Positions 45,673 to 53,926 of a DNA stretch of 64,000 nucleotides are shown one piece after another. The position numbers were made by a program, and so were the translations under genes. The first letter of the stretch is position 1; the number at the start of each line of letters is the position of its first letter. Under the pieces are notes generated by a model. The model was not told where the DNA came from. It was given only the letters and a program-made list of their open reading frames with translations, and did not search any database. The DNA comes from Escherichia fergusonii ATCC 35469 (GTDB lineage Bacteria; Pseudomonadota; Gammaproteobacteria; Enterobacterales; Enterobacteriaceae): the NCBI RefSeq assembly GCF_000026225.1, contig NC_011740.1, positions 3,038,001 through 3,102,000 of the forward strand, in the 5' to 3' direction.

Positions 45673-46971
45673 TTAAAACACCGTCTGTTCAGTTACCGGT
45701 GTCTGTAATGCCGCAAGTGCCTTCTCCACAAGCTGACGACGAAGTTTTTGTTCGTCGCTGCCATCAAGCAGTGGGTTACCCAGTGGATGTGGGATAGCCA
45801 CAGCAGGCACAATACGGTTAGCGCCAACCGTGAGTGATATCGGAACAACCGTTGCGATATGGACTACCGGCATGACTTTTTCAATCTCTTTGACCATCGT
45901 TGCGCCGCAACGAGTGCAAGTGCCTCATGTCGACGTCAGAATGGCTGCGCTTACTCCCGCTTTCTGCAGTTTCATGGCAATATCAGCGCCGTACTTACGG
46001 GCGTTTGCGACCGAAGTGCCATTACCCACTGTTGAGTAGTAATGACTAAACAGCTTGCCAATCTTCCCTTCCTTTTCGAGCTCACGCAGGGCATCGACCG
46101 GTAATACACGGTTTGGATCATCATTACAGGCAACGGGATCGTAGCCGCCATGTGCCGTCTGATGCGTGCCTGAACTCAGCGCAGCAAGATCATCAATCGC
46201 ATATTCGCCAAACCGTGAGGCGCTCGAAGATTCGATATGATCCGGGTTACCTTTCGGAACGACGCCACCGGACGTTACCAGCGCAATGGTGGCAGTGGAG
46301 AGATCGATAACCGGAGGCTGAGGATCAACGCGATCAAAAGCTGGCATCGGATATTCTGTTTTGAAAGGCTCGCCCTTCATTTTTTGCATCAACATCCTGA
46401 CGGCACGAACAGCGCCAACGTCTGACTCAAAATGGTTGATACGCACGCCTCGTGGTAGATAACCGGCTTCCTCCGGAAGACCAGGATTTCCCCCGGTGGC
46501 AATAAAACGTTTAATCAACGCTGCCATTGCAGGCAAGGCTGTACGCATGGATGCCGCACTATTACCTGTTTCCACGGCATACATCCACGGGCGATATAAC
46601 TCGTAGCCTGGGTTCTCCGGGTAAATCCCACTAATCACCGGAATCCCCATCTCAGCAGCGACCTGCGCCACTGTACCGCAAGCCATACCATAGCGACCGG
46701 CGTTAAATGCAGGGCCGGTCACCACCATATCAGGTTGATGTACATTGAGAACGTTACGCACGTACTCTTTGCAAAGGTCAGCATTTTCATTGAAATAGCT
46801 GTCACCGCAGATAATGGTGGCAATAATATTGCCTTCACCTGCCAGCAATTTTTCCAACTGTAGCCCGACACCAATTGGCCCGATATGGATCTCAGGCGGA
46901 CATCCCGCCGCCTCTTCCCCGCCCTTTTGACCAAAGAACTGGTTGAGGTAATGTAGTATTCGTAAACTCAT
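45673..46971 (-). CDS. grdB: Glycine reductase selenoprotein B (GrdB), UGA read as Sec
   Basis: 432 residues when the in-frame TGA at 45927-45925 is read as selenocysteine 349. The context TST-U-GTCTRCGA is the GrdB active site. It is the substrate-binding subunit of protein PB: glycine, bound as a Schiff base to the pyruvoyl partner from GrdE, is attacked by this Sec. The codon after the stop continues without break into MVKEIEK, so this is not a pseudogene. A hairpin CGTTGC-GGC-GCAACG at 45912-45898 starts 12 bases after the UGA, as expected for a bacterial SECIS. AAGGAG precedes the start, 13 bases after grdE. Confidence 0.95.
45898..45912 (-). promoter_or_regulatory. Candidate SECIS hairpin in grdB
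   Basis: CGTTGC pairs perfectly with GCAACG around GGC, 12 bases downstream of the UGA. Bacterial SECIS upper stem-loops lie about 11 bases after UGA. The loop differs from that of E. coli fdhF, which suggests recognition by the island's SelB. Confidence 0.65.
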
Positions 46972-46984
46972 TTGCGCTCACTCC

Positions 46985-48274
46985 TTAGCCGCTGTGCGCC
47001 GAAAGGGTGTGAATCCCCAGCTCGTTTGTTGCGCCAGTAATGGCTTGTATTTCCACAGTAATACTGCCGTCGTTATGCAAACTGCCTTCAAACCCACCCG
47101 CGATGGTATTGGCATAAACCGAATGGCCTATCACCCGTTTCATCGGAGGTAGAGTAATGACCTGATTGGCATTACCAGCGGTAACCACGGCATTGGCGGA
47201 AGGATGCGCGTCGGCAAGCGACTGGCTTTCCCCACCACGCCCGGCATATTCGTCGGTTAACAACACCGTATGGATCCCCTGCGCTTCGAGTTTGTAGCAG
47301 TTCATCATCAGATCGGCATCCGGGTTACCAAACCCTTCTTCACTGATAATCGCCCCGCTAATCCCCATTTGATCTGCCAGTCGCGCCACCATATTTGATG
47401 AGCGTACTTTGTCACTCAACGTCACGTTTTCATTGGTTAAAATAACGCCAATGAAATTGAGATCTTTGCCATGACGGCGATAAAGCTCAGCAATCACCGG
47501 ATTGTTCTGGTGGCTCCAGGTGGTGTTTTTATCGCAGGCAGAAACACAGTTACCGCTGACAATGGCGCCATCCATCGCTTCGGTGGGATACATCAGAGTG
47601 GGGACGATTTTTTTCACATCTACGCCGTAAAACCAGGTGTCGTGCAATAGTCCCTGGCTTTGTAGCATATAGACGTAGCCTACTGCGGGCAGGTCTGGAT
47701 ATGCTGCGTGCTGCTTCGCCAGTGGCAAGGTTTCGTAGGTTGTGACTTCATCCGCCGGAGTCGTTTTCACCTGATCCGCAAGCCAACGTGCCGTCATCAG
47801 CCCAACACGCCGTAGGATCTCTTCATGCTGGTACTGGTTGCACTGCTCATCGACTTCAATACGCAGCACCAGGTTACGCAACGTCGAATAAGGCGTGTAA
47901 GGCGCACCAGGACCAGACATATCAATAATCCCTTCCTGGAAACCTACAACTTTTCCGGTCGTCAGTACCGAAATGCCTTTAAGGGCCAGTGTCTTACCGC
48001 TCCCGACAATAGCTTCTTCCCCCCGGTTAATACCTGGAAAACAGCAGCCATCATCCAGCTTGGTGCGTGGTTCGATGACATCTTTTACCGGCATAATGCG
48101 TACTTCTTCACCGGGATGAACAATCACCGTTTCCACCTCCACAATCTGTGGGTGAATGGTGCGGATAAACTCTTCAAGTTCTCGCTGACAGAGCTGCAAA
48201 TGTCCGCCTGCCAGTGATGTTTTTTCTGCAAAAGTGAACTGCTTGATCTGAATAGTGCCAAGTTCCAGTTTCAT
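46985..48274 (-). CDS. grdE: Glycine reductase proprotein GrdE
   Basis: 429 residues. It is the precursor of the alpha and beta subunits of protein PB. Family segments are strongly conserved: FQEGIIDMSGPGA, YVYMLQSQGLLHDT, TLMYPTEAMDGAIVSG and TNENVTLSDK. The self-cleavage site is Asn242-Cys243 in SGNCVSACDKN; cleavage turns Cys into a pyruvoyl group that binds the amino group of glycine. The close match to clostridial GrdE favours glycine over the sarcosine (GrdG) or betaine (GrdI) forms, though only an assay settles this. It lies 10 bases after grdD. Confidence 0.94.
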   Translation of the reverse strand: MKLELGTIQIKQFTFAEKTSLAGGHLQLCQRELEEFIRTIHPQIVEVETVIVHPGEEVRIMPVKDVIEPRTKLDDGCCFPGINRGEEAIVGSGKTLALKGISVLTTGKVVGFQEGIIDMSGPGAPYTPYSTLRNLVLRIEVDEQCNQYQHEEILRRVGLMTARWLADQVKTTPADEVTTYETLPLAKQHAAYPDLPAVGYVYMLQSQGLLHDTWFYGVDVKKIVPTLMYPTEAMDGAIVSGNCVSACDKNTTWSHQNNPVIAELYRRHGKDLNFIGVILTNENVTLSDKVRSSNMVARLADQMGISGAIISEEGFGNPDADLMMNCYKLEAQGIHTVLLTDEYAGRGGESQSLADAHPSANAVVTAGNANQVITLPPMKRVIGHSVYANTIAGGFEGSLHNDGSITVEIQAITGATNELGIHTLSAHSG

Positions 48275-48284
48275 GGCTGGCTCC

Positions 48285-49412
48285 TTAACTCAAAAACGAT
48301 TTCAGATGCTGATCAGCATCTGCACGTTGTTGACGATTAATCATCAACACCGGACCGGTACAGCCCATGCCGGTTTCAGCGTAGATCCCATGTCGCCACA
48401 AATGCTGGCAGGCCTCCTCCAGGCGGAGAATGTCGATGCCGTGGATCTCATCGTCCAGTACGGTTTTTGGTGGCGCAGATACTGCGATAGTTGTCGACGG
48501 CCCGGCAGAAGGCGTACGTTGATGGACGATCTCTTCGATCCCGCAACTACTGGCAAGCTGCCAACATTTCTGCCAGTGACGCATCAGATCGTTTCTTGCC
48601 ATCTGAGCGCAAAAACAGAGTGCCTGGGAAATGGTCGCCGGGCCGCTGGCACGCGAAATAATGCCAATGATCGCTTTTTGATCTGGCCCAAGACCAATGC
48701 CATAGCCGCTGCCCATTGTTTCCATTTCGCCGCCGCTAAGACCCGCACTGAAGAGCTTAATCAGCAAGTTTCCGGTGAGCGTGTCGCAAACCAGCACGTC
48801 AGATGTGGCACGAATAAGATCGTTACCGCGCATCAGCGCTCCGCCATCAGCTCGTGAAGACTGCGCAAAATGTAGCGGGAATCCGGCCTCCCTAAGTCGC
48901 GCCAGCAGACGTTGAACAGTAGAAGCATCGTCCACATTGAGGATACCTACCCGGGGTTCCTCAATGCCGAGAGCTTCTGCCATCGCCACGCCAGCAATGG
49001 CGTTTTTCACCATCGCCGCAGGGCGGTGAACATCGCTGGTGCCTGTGGTACTGGCCAGCACCATTGACCGACCGGTTGCTATCGAATGGATTTGTGCAAC
49101 AGTGGCAACACCAAGTGGGAAGTTGTAGTGCAGGGTCACTGCGCCTGCGACTTCGCCATCTGCTAACAGTTGCTCCATGATTCGATGCGCCGACGCCAAT
49201 TCATCCGCCTGATACCAGGGAAATCCGGGGATGGGCTTCGGGCCAATAATGACCGGTAGTAATCGGTCAGCTACCTGTTCAGCTGCGCTGAGCAGTACAT
49301 CGGTGGAAAACTCACTTCCCAGAGCAGTAAAGGCAATTTTCAGCCGTGGTGGCGCGCCACTTAGCGCATCTGCCAGCCCGCGAAGTGTTTTAGCAACAGG
49401 ATGCTCAGCCAT
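48285..49412 (-). CDS. grdD: Glycine reductase protein C, subunit GrdD
   Basis: 375 residues from ATG 49412, which overlaps the grdC stop by 8 bases; a longer in-frame opening lies within grdC. It is a PlsX/phosphotransacetylase-like subunit that, with GrdC, releases the carboxymethyl group from protein A as acetyl phosphate. Visible family features are the glycine-rich GSGYGIGLGPDQK and GVATVAQIHS, and the C-terminal Cys segment TGMGCTGPVLM. It carries the thiol chemistry of phosphorolysis. Confidence 0.9.
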   Translation of the reverse strand: MAEHPVAKTLRGLADALSGAPPRLKIAFTALGSEFSTDVLLSAAEQVADRLLPVIIGPKPIPGFPWYQADELASAHRIMEQLLADGEVAGAVTLHYNFPLGVATVAQIHSIATGRSMVLASTTGTSDVHRPAAMVKNAIAGVAMAEALGIEEPRVGILNVDDASTVQRLLARLREAGFPLHFAQSSRADGGALMRGNDLIRATSDVLVCDTLTGNLLIKLFSAGLSGGEMETMGSGYGIGLGPDQKAIIGIISRASGPATISQALCFCAQMARNDLMRHWQKCWQLASSCGIEEIVHQRTPSAGPSTTIAVSAPPKTVLDDEIHGIDILRLEEACQHLWRHGIYAETGMGCTGPVLMINRQQRADADQHLKSFLS

Positions 49413-50937
49413 GCCATCCTCCTGCTTCCAGCTCGTCGGCAACTTTACGCATCGCTTCCGCCAGCAACTCTGCGGCGGCACGGTTGTCGAGAACCACGTC
49501 TTCCACAATGCCCTGATTACGTTCAACCAGTACGCTAATGCCATCAAACTGGCTGGTCATCCGCCCAAGGAACAGGCTTCCCTTACCAACCACCATAAAG
49601 TTGTCGATGGTGTTATCCGCAATTTCGCAAAGGCCATGACCAATAAACGGAACGCCAGAAGGAATATGCCCTTGTGTTGGCGCAAAGCCAGGCATCCCGT
49701 GACGTGCCACAAACTCGTTGATTTGGCTACGCTCAAGCCACCCTTCCATTACACTGAGTGCCGCAATCATTTTGTAGTTAGATTCCGGTACGTTACCTGC
49801 GCCTGCAGGTTGAGTGATTTCCGGGTTTTGCAGTTCGGCGCTATATTTATCGACATCGGCCGTGGTCATTCCTACCGCTTTTAATGGTTGTGAGATTAAC
49901 GCTCCCATTACTGCCTGTGGTGACGCCCCCGTTCCCACAGTGTGCCGTCCCACCACGCGAGTATTAATCACCGGGCTAACGCCATCATCTTCACTTATTA
50001 GCAGAGCAAAACCGCCGAGGACATCTTCCATCAGTGGTAAGCCCTGGCGAATGTGATCCCGTCCGTTCATCCCCAGCTTGGCAACCGAACCGCCCGCCAG
50101 CACCAGCACATGTTTATAAACACCGCTTTTGACCAGTGCCGCCGCATTGACCAACGCATGAACTGGCCCGGCACAGAAACCACGCATATCGATCCCAGTG
50201 GCCTGCAGGCAATTCAGGCTTTCTGCGACAGCTTTCGCAAGGTTACCGCCGCCACGCTGGTTAACATCACCTATTGCCTCTTCCGAGCACTCGATAACGT
50301 ATTCCACCTTCTCCAGCATATCGCTGGAGATATGCCAACCAGCCAGTACTGCACTGGCTTTAGTGACCAAATTCTCCAGCATAACGTGAGCGCTAAGGTT
50401 GATATCGAGGTCATGTGCCGCTTTAACACACCCGACCAGGCGCTCGCCATACCACAGTGGAGCGGCATGCTGAGCCACCAGCAGTGCCAGTTCATCTTCA
50501 CTGGCTGTAACAGCTTTATCCATCAGGCCACGAGAGGCCAGTGTAGGATGATCTGCCAGTTTTCCCCGGATATCCTGGACAAACGACTCCTGCCAGACAG
50601 TAAGATCAAAGGCGTCTACAAAACAGAGCATGCCGTACAGCACTGACTCACTGTATATCTCACCAAATGTGCCGACTGTTCCTCCCTCCTGGATGACGTT
50701 GAGCCAGGGTCTGGGGAGCGTCTCCAGTTCTGCAGGGCTGATATTGCCGATAAAGCACTGATGCGGGGGATAATTTACCGCCTGGTCAAAAGATCGTAGA
50801 TGGCGGGGTATCTCCGAAAGCCAGGGTTCATCCGGGTTTTTATGTCGGGCTTGCAAAATGGCGGAGCCATGCCATTTCAGCAAATCCGGCGTATGCGCCA
50901 GGATATAGCCTGCCTGTCGTATCACTGCATTTCCCAT
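49405..50937 (-). CDS. grdC: Glycine reductase protein C, subunit GrdC
   Basis: 510 residues from ATG 50937, which has GGAGGAATT upstream. It is a thiolase/FabH-like subunit of acetyl-phosphate-forming protein C. The segment GIDMRGFCAGPVHALVNAA carries the likely nucleophilic Cys, and GGSVAKLGMNGRDH follows. It takes the Se-carboxymethyl group from GrdA, forms a thioester-level acetyl group and passes it with GrdD to phosphate. Acetyl phosphate can then feed host AckA to make ATP. Confidence 0.91.
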   Translation of the reverse strand: MGNAVIRQAGYILAHTPDLLKWHGSAILQARHKNPDEPWLSEIPRHLRSFDQAVNYPPHQCFIGNISPAELETLPRPWLNVIQEGGTVGTFGEIYSESVLYGMLCFVDAFDLTVWQESFVQDIRGKLADHPTLASRGLMDKAVTASEDELALLVAQHAAPLWYGERLVGCVKAAHDLDINLSAHVMLENLVTKASAVLAGWHISSDMLEKVEYVIECSEEAIGDVNQRGGGNLAKAVAESLNCLQATGIDMRGFCAGPVHALVNAAALVKSGVYKHVLVLAGGSVAKLGMNGRDHIRQGLPLMEDVLGGFALLISEDDGVSPVINTRVVGRHTVGTGASPQAVMGALISQPLKAVGMTTADVDKYSAELQNPEITQPAGAGNVPESNYKMIAALSVMEGWLERSQINEFVARHGMPGFAPTQGHIPSGVPFIGHGLCEIADNTIDNFMVVGKGSLFLGRMTSQFDGISVLVERNQGIVEDVVLDNRAAAELLAEAMRKVADELEAGGWHG

Positions 50938-50984
50938 AATTCCTCCCGAAGTGGTCTCCGGCACTGAAGCCGGAGAGCCTCCTG

Positions 50985-51458
50985 TTAACTCAGGTAGTGA
51001 CAGTATTCTTCCCTGTACTGACGGACTTCACGGGAAATAGCGTCGACATCAAGCACCATCTCCATCATCCCCACCTGCTCCTGATACACGTCGGTATCAA
51101 CGGCCTGCTTCACTTCATCTTCCACTATGTGGTAACACTGGAGTCCCAACTGGACTCCCGCCAGAGGGCCTGCAAAAGTCGGATCGCCGTTTGTTACGGT
51201 TTCACATGCCAGACCAGAAGCTTCTGCTTCTGAACCACCGAGGATCACAATCAGATCTTGCGGTGGATATTTTTCTGACAGTGCGAGAACACGGCGCTGA
51301 TTTTCCAGGTCCATCGCTCCGGCGCTTGTTCAGACAAAGCACTCGGTCGTACTAAACACCACCTCAGCACCGGCAGAACGCACGCAAGTTTCAATTGCCG
51401 GGCCGGGGACACCATCCCTGTCACCAAGGATGATGATTTTTTTACTTCTGAGATCCAT
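50985..51458 (-). CDS. grdA: Glycine reductase selenoprotein A (GrdA), UGA read as Sec
   Basis: 157 residues when the in-frame TGA at 51332-51330 is read as selenocysteine 43. The surrounding TTECFV-U-TSAGAMDLENQ is the GrdA active site (clostridial Sec at 44). The N-terminus RSKKIIILGDRDGVPGPAI and the C-terminal part (PAGVQLGLQ-like core, VYQEQVG) are complete, and length equals the family. It accepts the carboxymethyl group as a selenoether, then is reduced by thioredoxin. AAGGAG precedes the ATG. A downstream SECIS should exist, but only a weak stem (CCGG/CTGG) is seen by eye. Confidence 0.95.
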
Positions 51459-51484
51459 AGCTCTCTCCTTTGTTGAAAAAAGGG

Positions 51485-51808
51485 TTACGCCGCGCCTGCA
51501 AGAACGGCATCAAGCGCCTGACGAATATCATCGGCAGCGAGCGACTCGCCGCTAAGATGGGTCATCCGCTCGCCATTACGCCAGATAACAATCGAAGGCA
51601 GGCCCATCACCTTTTGCGCCATCGCCAGACGGCGGTTGCCCTGAATATTGAGGCTACAAAAATCCACTTTGCCGCTGTAGTCCTCCGAAAGCTGATGGAC
51701 ATCCGGCATTAACTCTTTGCAGCGTTCACAGCTTTCGCTCCAGAAATCAACCAACACCACACCACTGGCGATTGCATCGTCAAAATTATCTTTATTCAGT
51801 TCCTTCAT
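51485..51808 (-). CDS. trxA: Thioredoxin (glycine reductase electron donor)
   Basis: 107 residues, one thioredoxin fold. The redox motif is CERC (in FWSESCERCKEL), unlike the CGPC of host TrxA; non-CGPC motifs also occur in thioredoxins of glycine reductase operons. The cis-Pro is in MGLPSIV. Its start overlaps the trxB stop by 4 bases (ATGA). It probably passes electrons from the island's TrxB to oxidised GrdA. Confidence 0.92.
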   Translation of the reverse strand: MKELNKDNFDDAIASGVVLVDFWSESCERCKELMPDVHQLSEDYSGKVDFCSLNIQGNRRLAMAQKVMGLPSIVIWRNGERMTHLSGESLAADDIRQALDAVLAGAA

Positions 51809-53046
51809 ACGGTGAGTTCCTCCAGGACGAGATCAATTGAGTTAAATGCAGGTTTAGTCATTCGGCACATTTCGCCACCATGCTCAAGGCACAGCAACGT
51901 AGGCAATTCTGTTATGCCATAACGTTTAGCAAGCCGTTGATTTTTATAACTATCTACAGGCACGAAGCGCCAGTCTTCATAATGGGCAATTTGCTGTTCG
52001 AGTTGAGTTAATAGCTCCACACTCTCTGGCTGGACCGGCGACCAGAACAGCACCATGTTTTTAAACTCACTATTGAGTACATGTTGCTGCCAGAAGGCTT
52101 CTTGTTCGAGATAGTGGCTGGCGGCAACAGCTGCAACCGCGCCATCTCCGGCGGCAGTGACGACCTGACGAAGAAATTTATGGCACACATCGCCCACGGC
52201 AAATACGCCGGGCAGTTGCGTTTCCTGCTGGGGGTTAGTTTCGATATAGCCGCTGTCAGACAAGGGAAGTTGTGCTTTTATTGGTGTCAGCCAGTCGGTC
52301 TGCGGTACGGTGCCAACGAACATAAACACCCCATTGGTATTTATGCGCGAACGCTCACCAGTTTTGACGTTCATGATCTCAACGCCATCAACCAGTTCAT
52401 CACCCGTAATTGCGGCTACCGTGCTGTTCCAGATAAAACGGATTTTTTCGTTGGCAAATGCTTGTTCGCGGGCGATGCGGTCGGCATCGAGATGACCTTC
52501 ATCATGAATAACAACCATGGTGACGGAGTTAACGTAACGTGTCAGAAAAATGGATTCCTCAACAGCAGTATTTCCTGATCCCACCACGACCACATCCAGT
52601 TCGGTATAAAAATCTGCATCGCAGGTAGCGCAATAAGAAACGCCGCGTCCGGCAAACTCTTTTTCACCAGGAATACCCAAAATACGGGGACGTGTACCGG
52701 TGGCAATAATCACACTTTTTGTCGCGAGTGTAGTGCCATCTTTAAGCTTCAACCTTTTATGTAATCCATCTGGACTCATAGCCAGTGATAACACCCGTCC
52801 TTGCAAAAACTCTGCGCCAAAATGACGGGCGTGTTCAGTAAACTTTTCCATCAAAGCCGGACCACTGTCTTTAATGATCCCCGGATAATTTTCCAGTTCC
52901 GAAGTGGTGGCACATTGCCCGCCAGGTTTCAGCTTTTCTTCCACGACCAGCGTTTTTAATCTGGCTCTGGCGGCATACAGTGCAGCGCTTAATCCGCCAG
53001 GACCACCGCCAACAATGATTACGTCATATTCATCATTATTTATCAT
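51805..53046 (-). CDS. trxB: Thioredoxin reductase with C-terminal thioredoxin-like domain
   Basis: 413 residues from ATG 53046 (GAAGGGG upstream). Residues 1 to about 315 are a normal TrxB: FAD motif GGGPGGLSAALYA, redox pair CATC (in SYCATCDADFY), NADPH motif GSGNTAVEE, and the terminal FAVGDVC. About 90 extra residues follow (from FKNMVLFWSPVQP), with a thioredoxin-like beta-alpha-beta pattern and a cis-Pro TELPTLL. They have no CxxC, so this domain cannot do dithiol exchange and may dock the partner thioredoxin. First gene of the operon. Confidence 0.92.
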   Translation of the reverse strand: MINNDEYDVIIVGGGPGGLSAALYAARARLKTLVVEEKLKPGGQCATTSELENYPGIIKDSGPALMEKFTEHARHFGAEFLQGRVLSLAMSPDGLHKRLKLKDGTTLATKSVIIATGTRPRILGIPGEKEFAGRGVSYCATCDADFYTELDVVVVGSGNTAVEESIFLTRYVNSVTMVVIHDEGHLDADRIAREQAFANEKIRFIWNSTVAAITGDELVDGVEIMNVKTGERSRINTNGVFMFVGTVPQTDWLTPIKAQLPLSDSGYIETNPQQETQLPGVFAVGDVCHKFLRQVVTAAGDGAVAAVAASHYLEQEAFWQQHVLNSEFKNMVLFWSPVQPESVELLTQLEQQIAHYEDWRFVPVDSYKNQRLAKRYGITELPTLLCLEHGGEMCRMTKPAFNSIDLVLEELTV

Positions 53047-53363
53047 ATTTTCCCCTTCAGGGATGAAAGCTAATAACGGACGCAGCATATTCCTGCCCAT
53101 ACCGGCATACCGACGAGAATAAACAGAGGTGATATGGGATATTTATTAAAAATACCAGAATATAACTAAAGACTTTGCTGCACGCAGCAAAAGGCAGGAG
53201 TTTGAAAGTTAAAAAAAGTACAACTTACACCTAAAATTTCTCATAGGGATAATTCCAGGCAGGAAACGCATATCTACATCTACATAATTCGAGTTGCAAG
53301 CGATGAAACCACAGAAAATTACATAATTAAGTGACTCTGTTAAGCAAATACAGTCGTAGCTCA

Positions 53364-53389
53364 TGCAACTTGAAGTATGACGAGTATAA
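53364..53389 (+). repeat. CTTGAAGTATGACGAG element, copy 1
   Basis: TGCAACTTGAAGTATGACGA followed by GTATAAA. Related copies lie at 53609, 53754 and, weaker, 9829. The class is unknown; it resembles short intergenic repeats of enterobacteria. Confidence 0.6.
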
Positions 53390-53608
53390 AAGAATCGCCG
53401 TGGATACAGTACGGTATGATAATAACTAATTCTGTGATCACTGCAATACTCTTGCATTAGAAAATGTATCGCTTCAGCCCCCGTATATAGAGCATCAACT
53501 CTTGATAAAAATATAAAAATCCGAATGACTTTCCAATCAGACTGTTTTATTTTATTCACGACTTTTGCTCTGGAAAGACCATACTCTAAATAATTCTCTC
53601 GCAGCAGA

Positions 53609-53635
53609 GACAACTTGAAGTATGGTGAGTATAAA
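53609..53635 (+). repeat. CTTGAAGTATGACGAG element, copy 2
   Basis: GACAACTTGAAGTATGGTGA followed by GTATAAA; one substitution block (GGTGAG) relative to copy 1. Confidence 0.6.
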
Positions 53636-53753
53636 ACCTCAATCGGAATAATAAATTTAATACTAAGAATTATATAATTTTTTAGCCAGGAACATTAGCA
53701 ATAATTTTTTTGATTATTATTCAGGATATATACGCTGAATAACTCACAGCAGA

Positions 53754-53779
53754 TGCAACTTGAAGTATGACGAGCATAA
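53754..53779 (+). repeat. CTTGAAGTATGACGAG element, copy 3
   Basis: TGCAACTTGAAGTATGACGA followed by GCATAAT; identical to copy 1 through the core. Confidence 0.6.
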
Positions 53780-53844
53780 TGCCGGTTATATGATAGCCAT
53801 CTCAGTGGGTTGATATAATACGTTTTAATGAAAAATGTAATATA

Positions 53845-53869
53845 GCCTGATGCGCTACGCTTATCAGGC
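53845..53869. repeat. REP element before nfeF
   Basis: GCCTGATGCGCTACGC and TTATCAGGC form the typical REP/PU palindrome. It lies between the yqjH 3' end and the island, so it may mark the original ileX-yqjH intergenic region. Confidence 0.85.
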
Positions 53870-53926
53870 CTACAAAATTACTGCAATATATTGAATTTAA
53901 ATGTTTTCTAAGGCCGTACAAGACGT

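Larger units (their letters stand above)
53047..53926. other. Upstream region of the glycine reductase operon
   Basis: 880 AT-rich bases. The trxB leader contains a palindrome TTTGCTG-CACG-CAGCAAA at 53174-53191. Three copies of a ~26-bp element with core AACTTGAAGTATG and a REP element follow. A 134-codon minus frame (53209-53613) overlaps two of the repeats and looks accidental. No integrase, IS or tRNA-derived direct repeat is seen. The operon promoter should be near 53100-53250 but no box is convincing. Confidence 0.6.

Noticed and set aside
45673..46971. grdB as two genes or a pseudogene broken by a stop
   Set aside because: The stop is TGA at the exact family selenocysteine site, both sides are in one frame with full conservation, and tRNA-Sec and selB lie in the same operon.
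50985..51458. Truncated 109-residue GrdA starting at the Met after the UGA
   Set aside because: The upstream in-frame 42 codons match the GrdA N-terminus and have a proper ribosome site; the UGA is codon 43.
53209..53613. 134-codon minus frame upstream of trxB
   Set aside because: It is built over two intergenic repeat elements in AT-rich DNA, has no recognisable domain and a poor start context.
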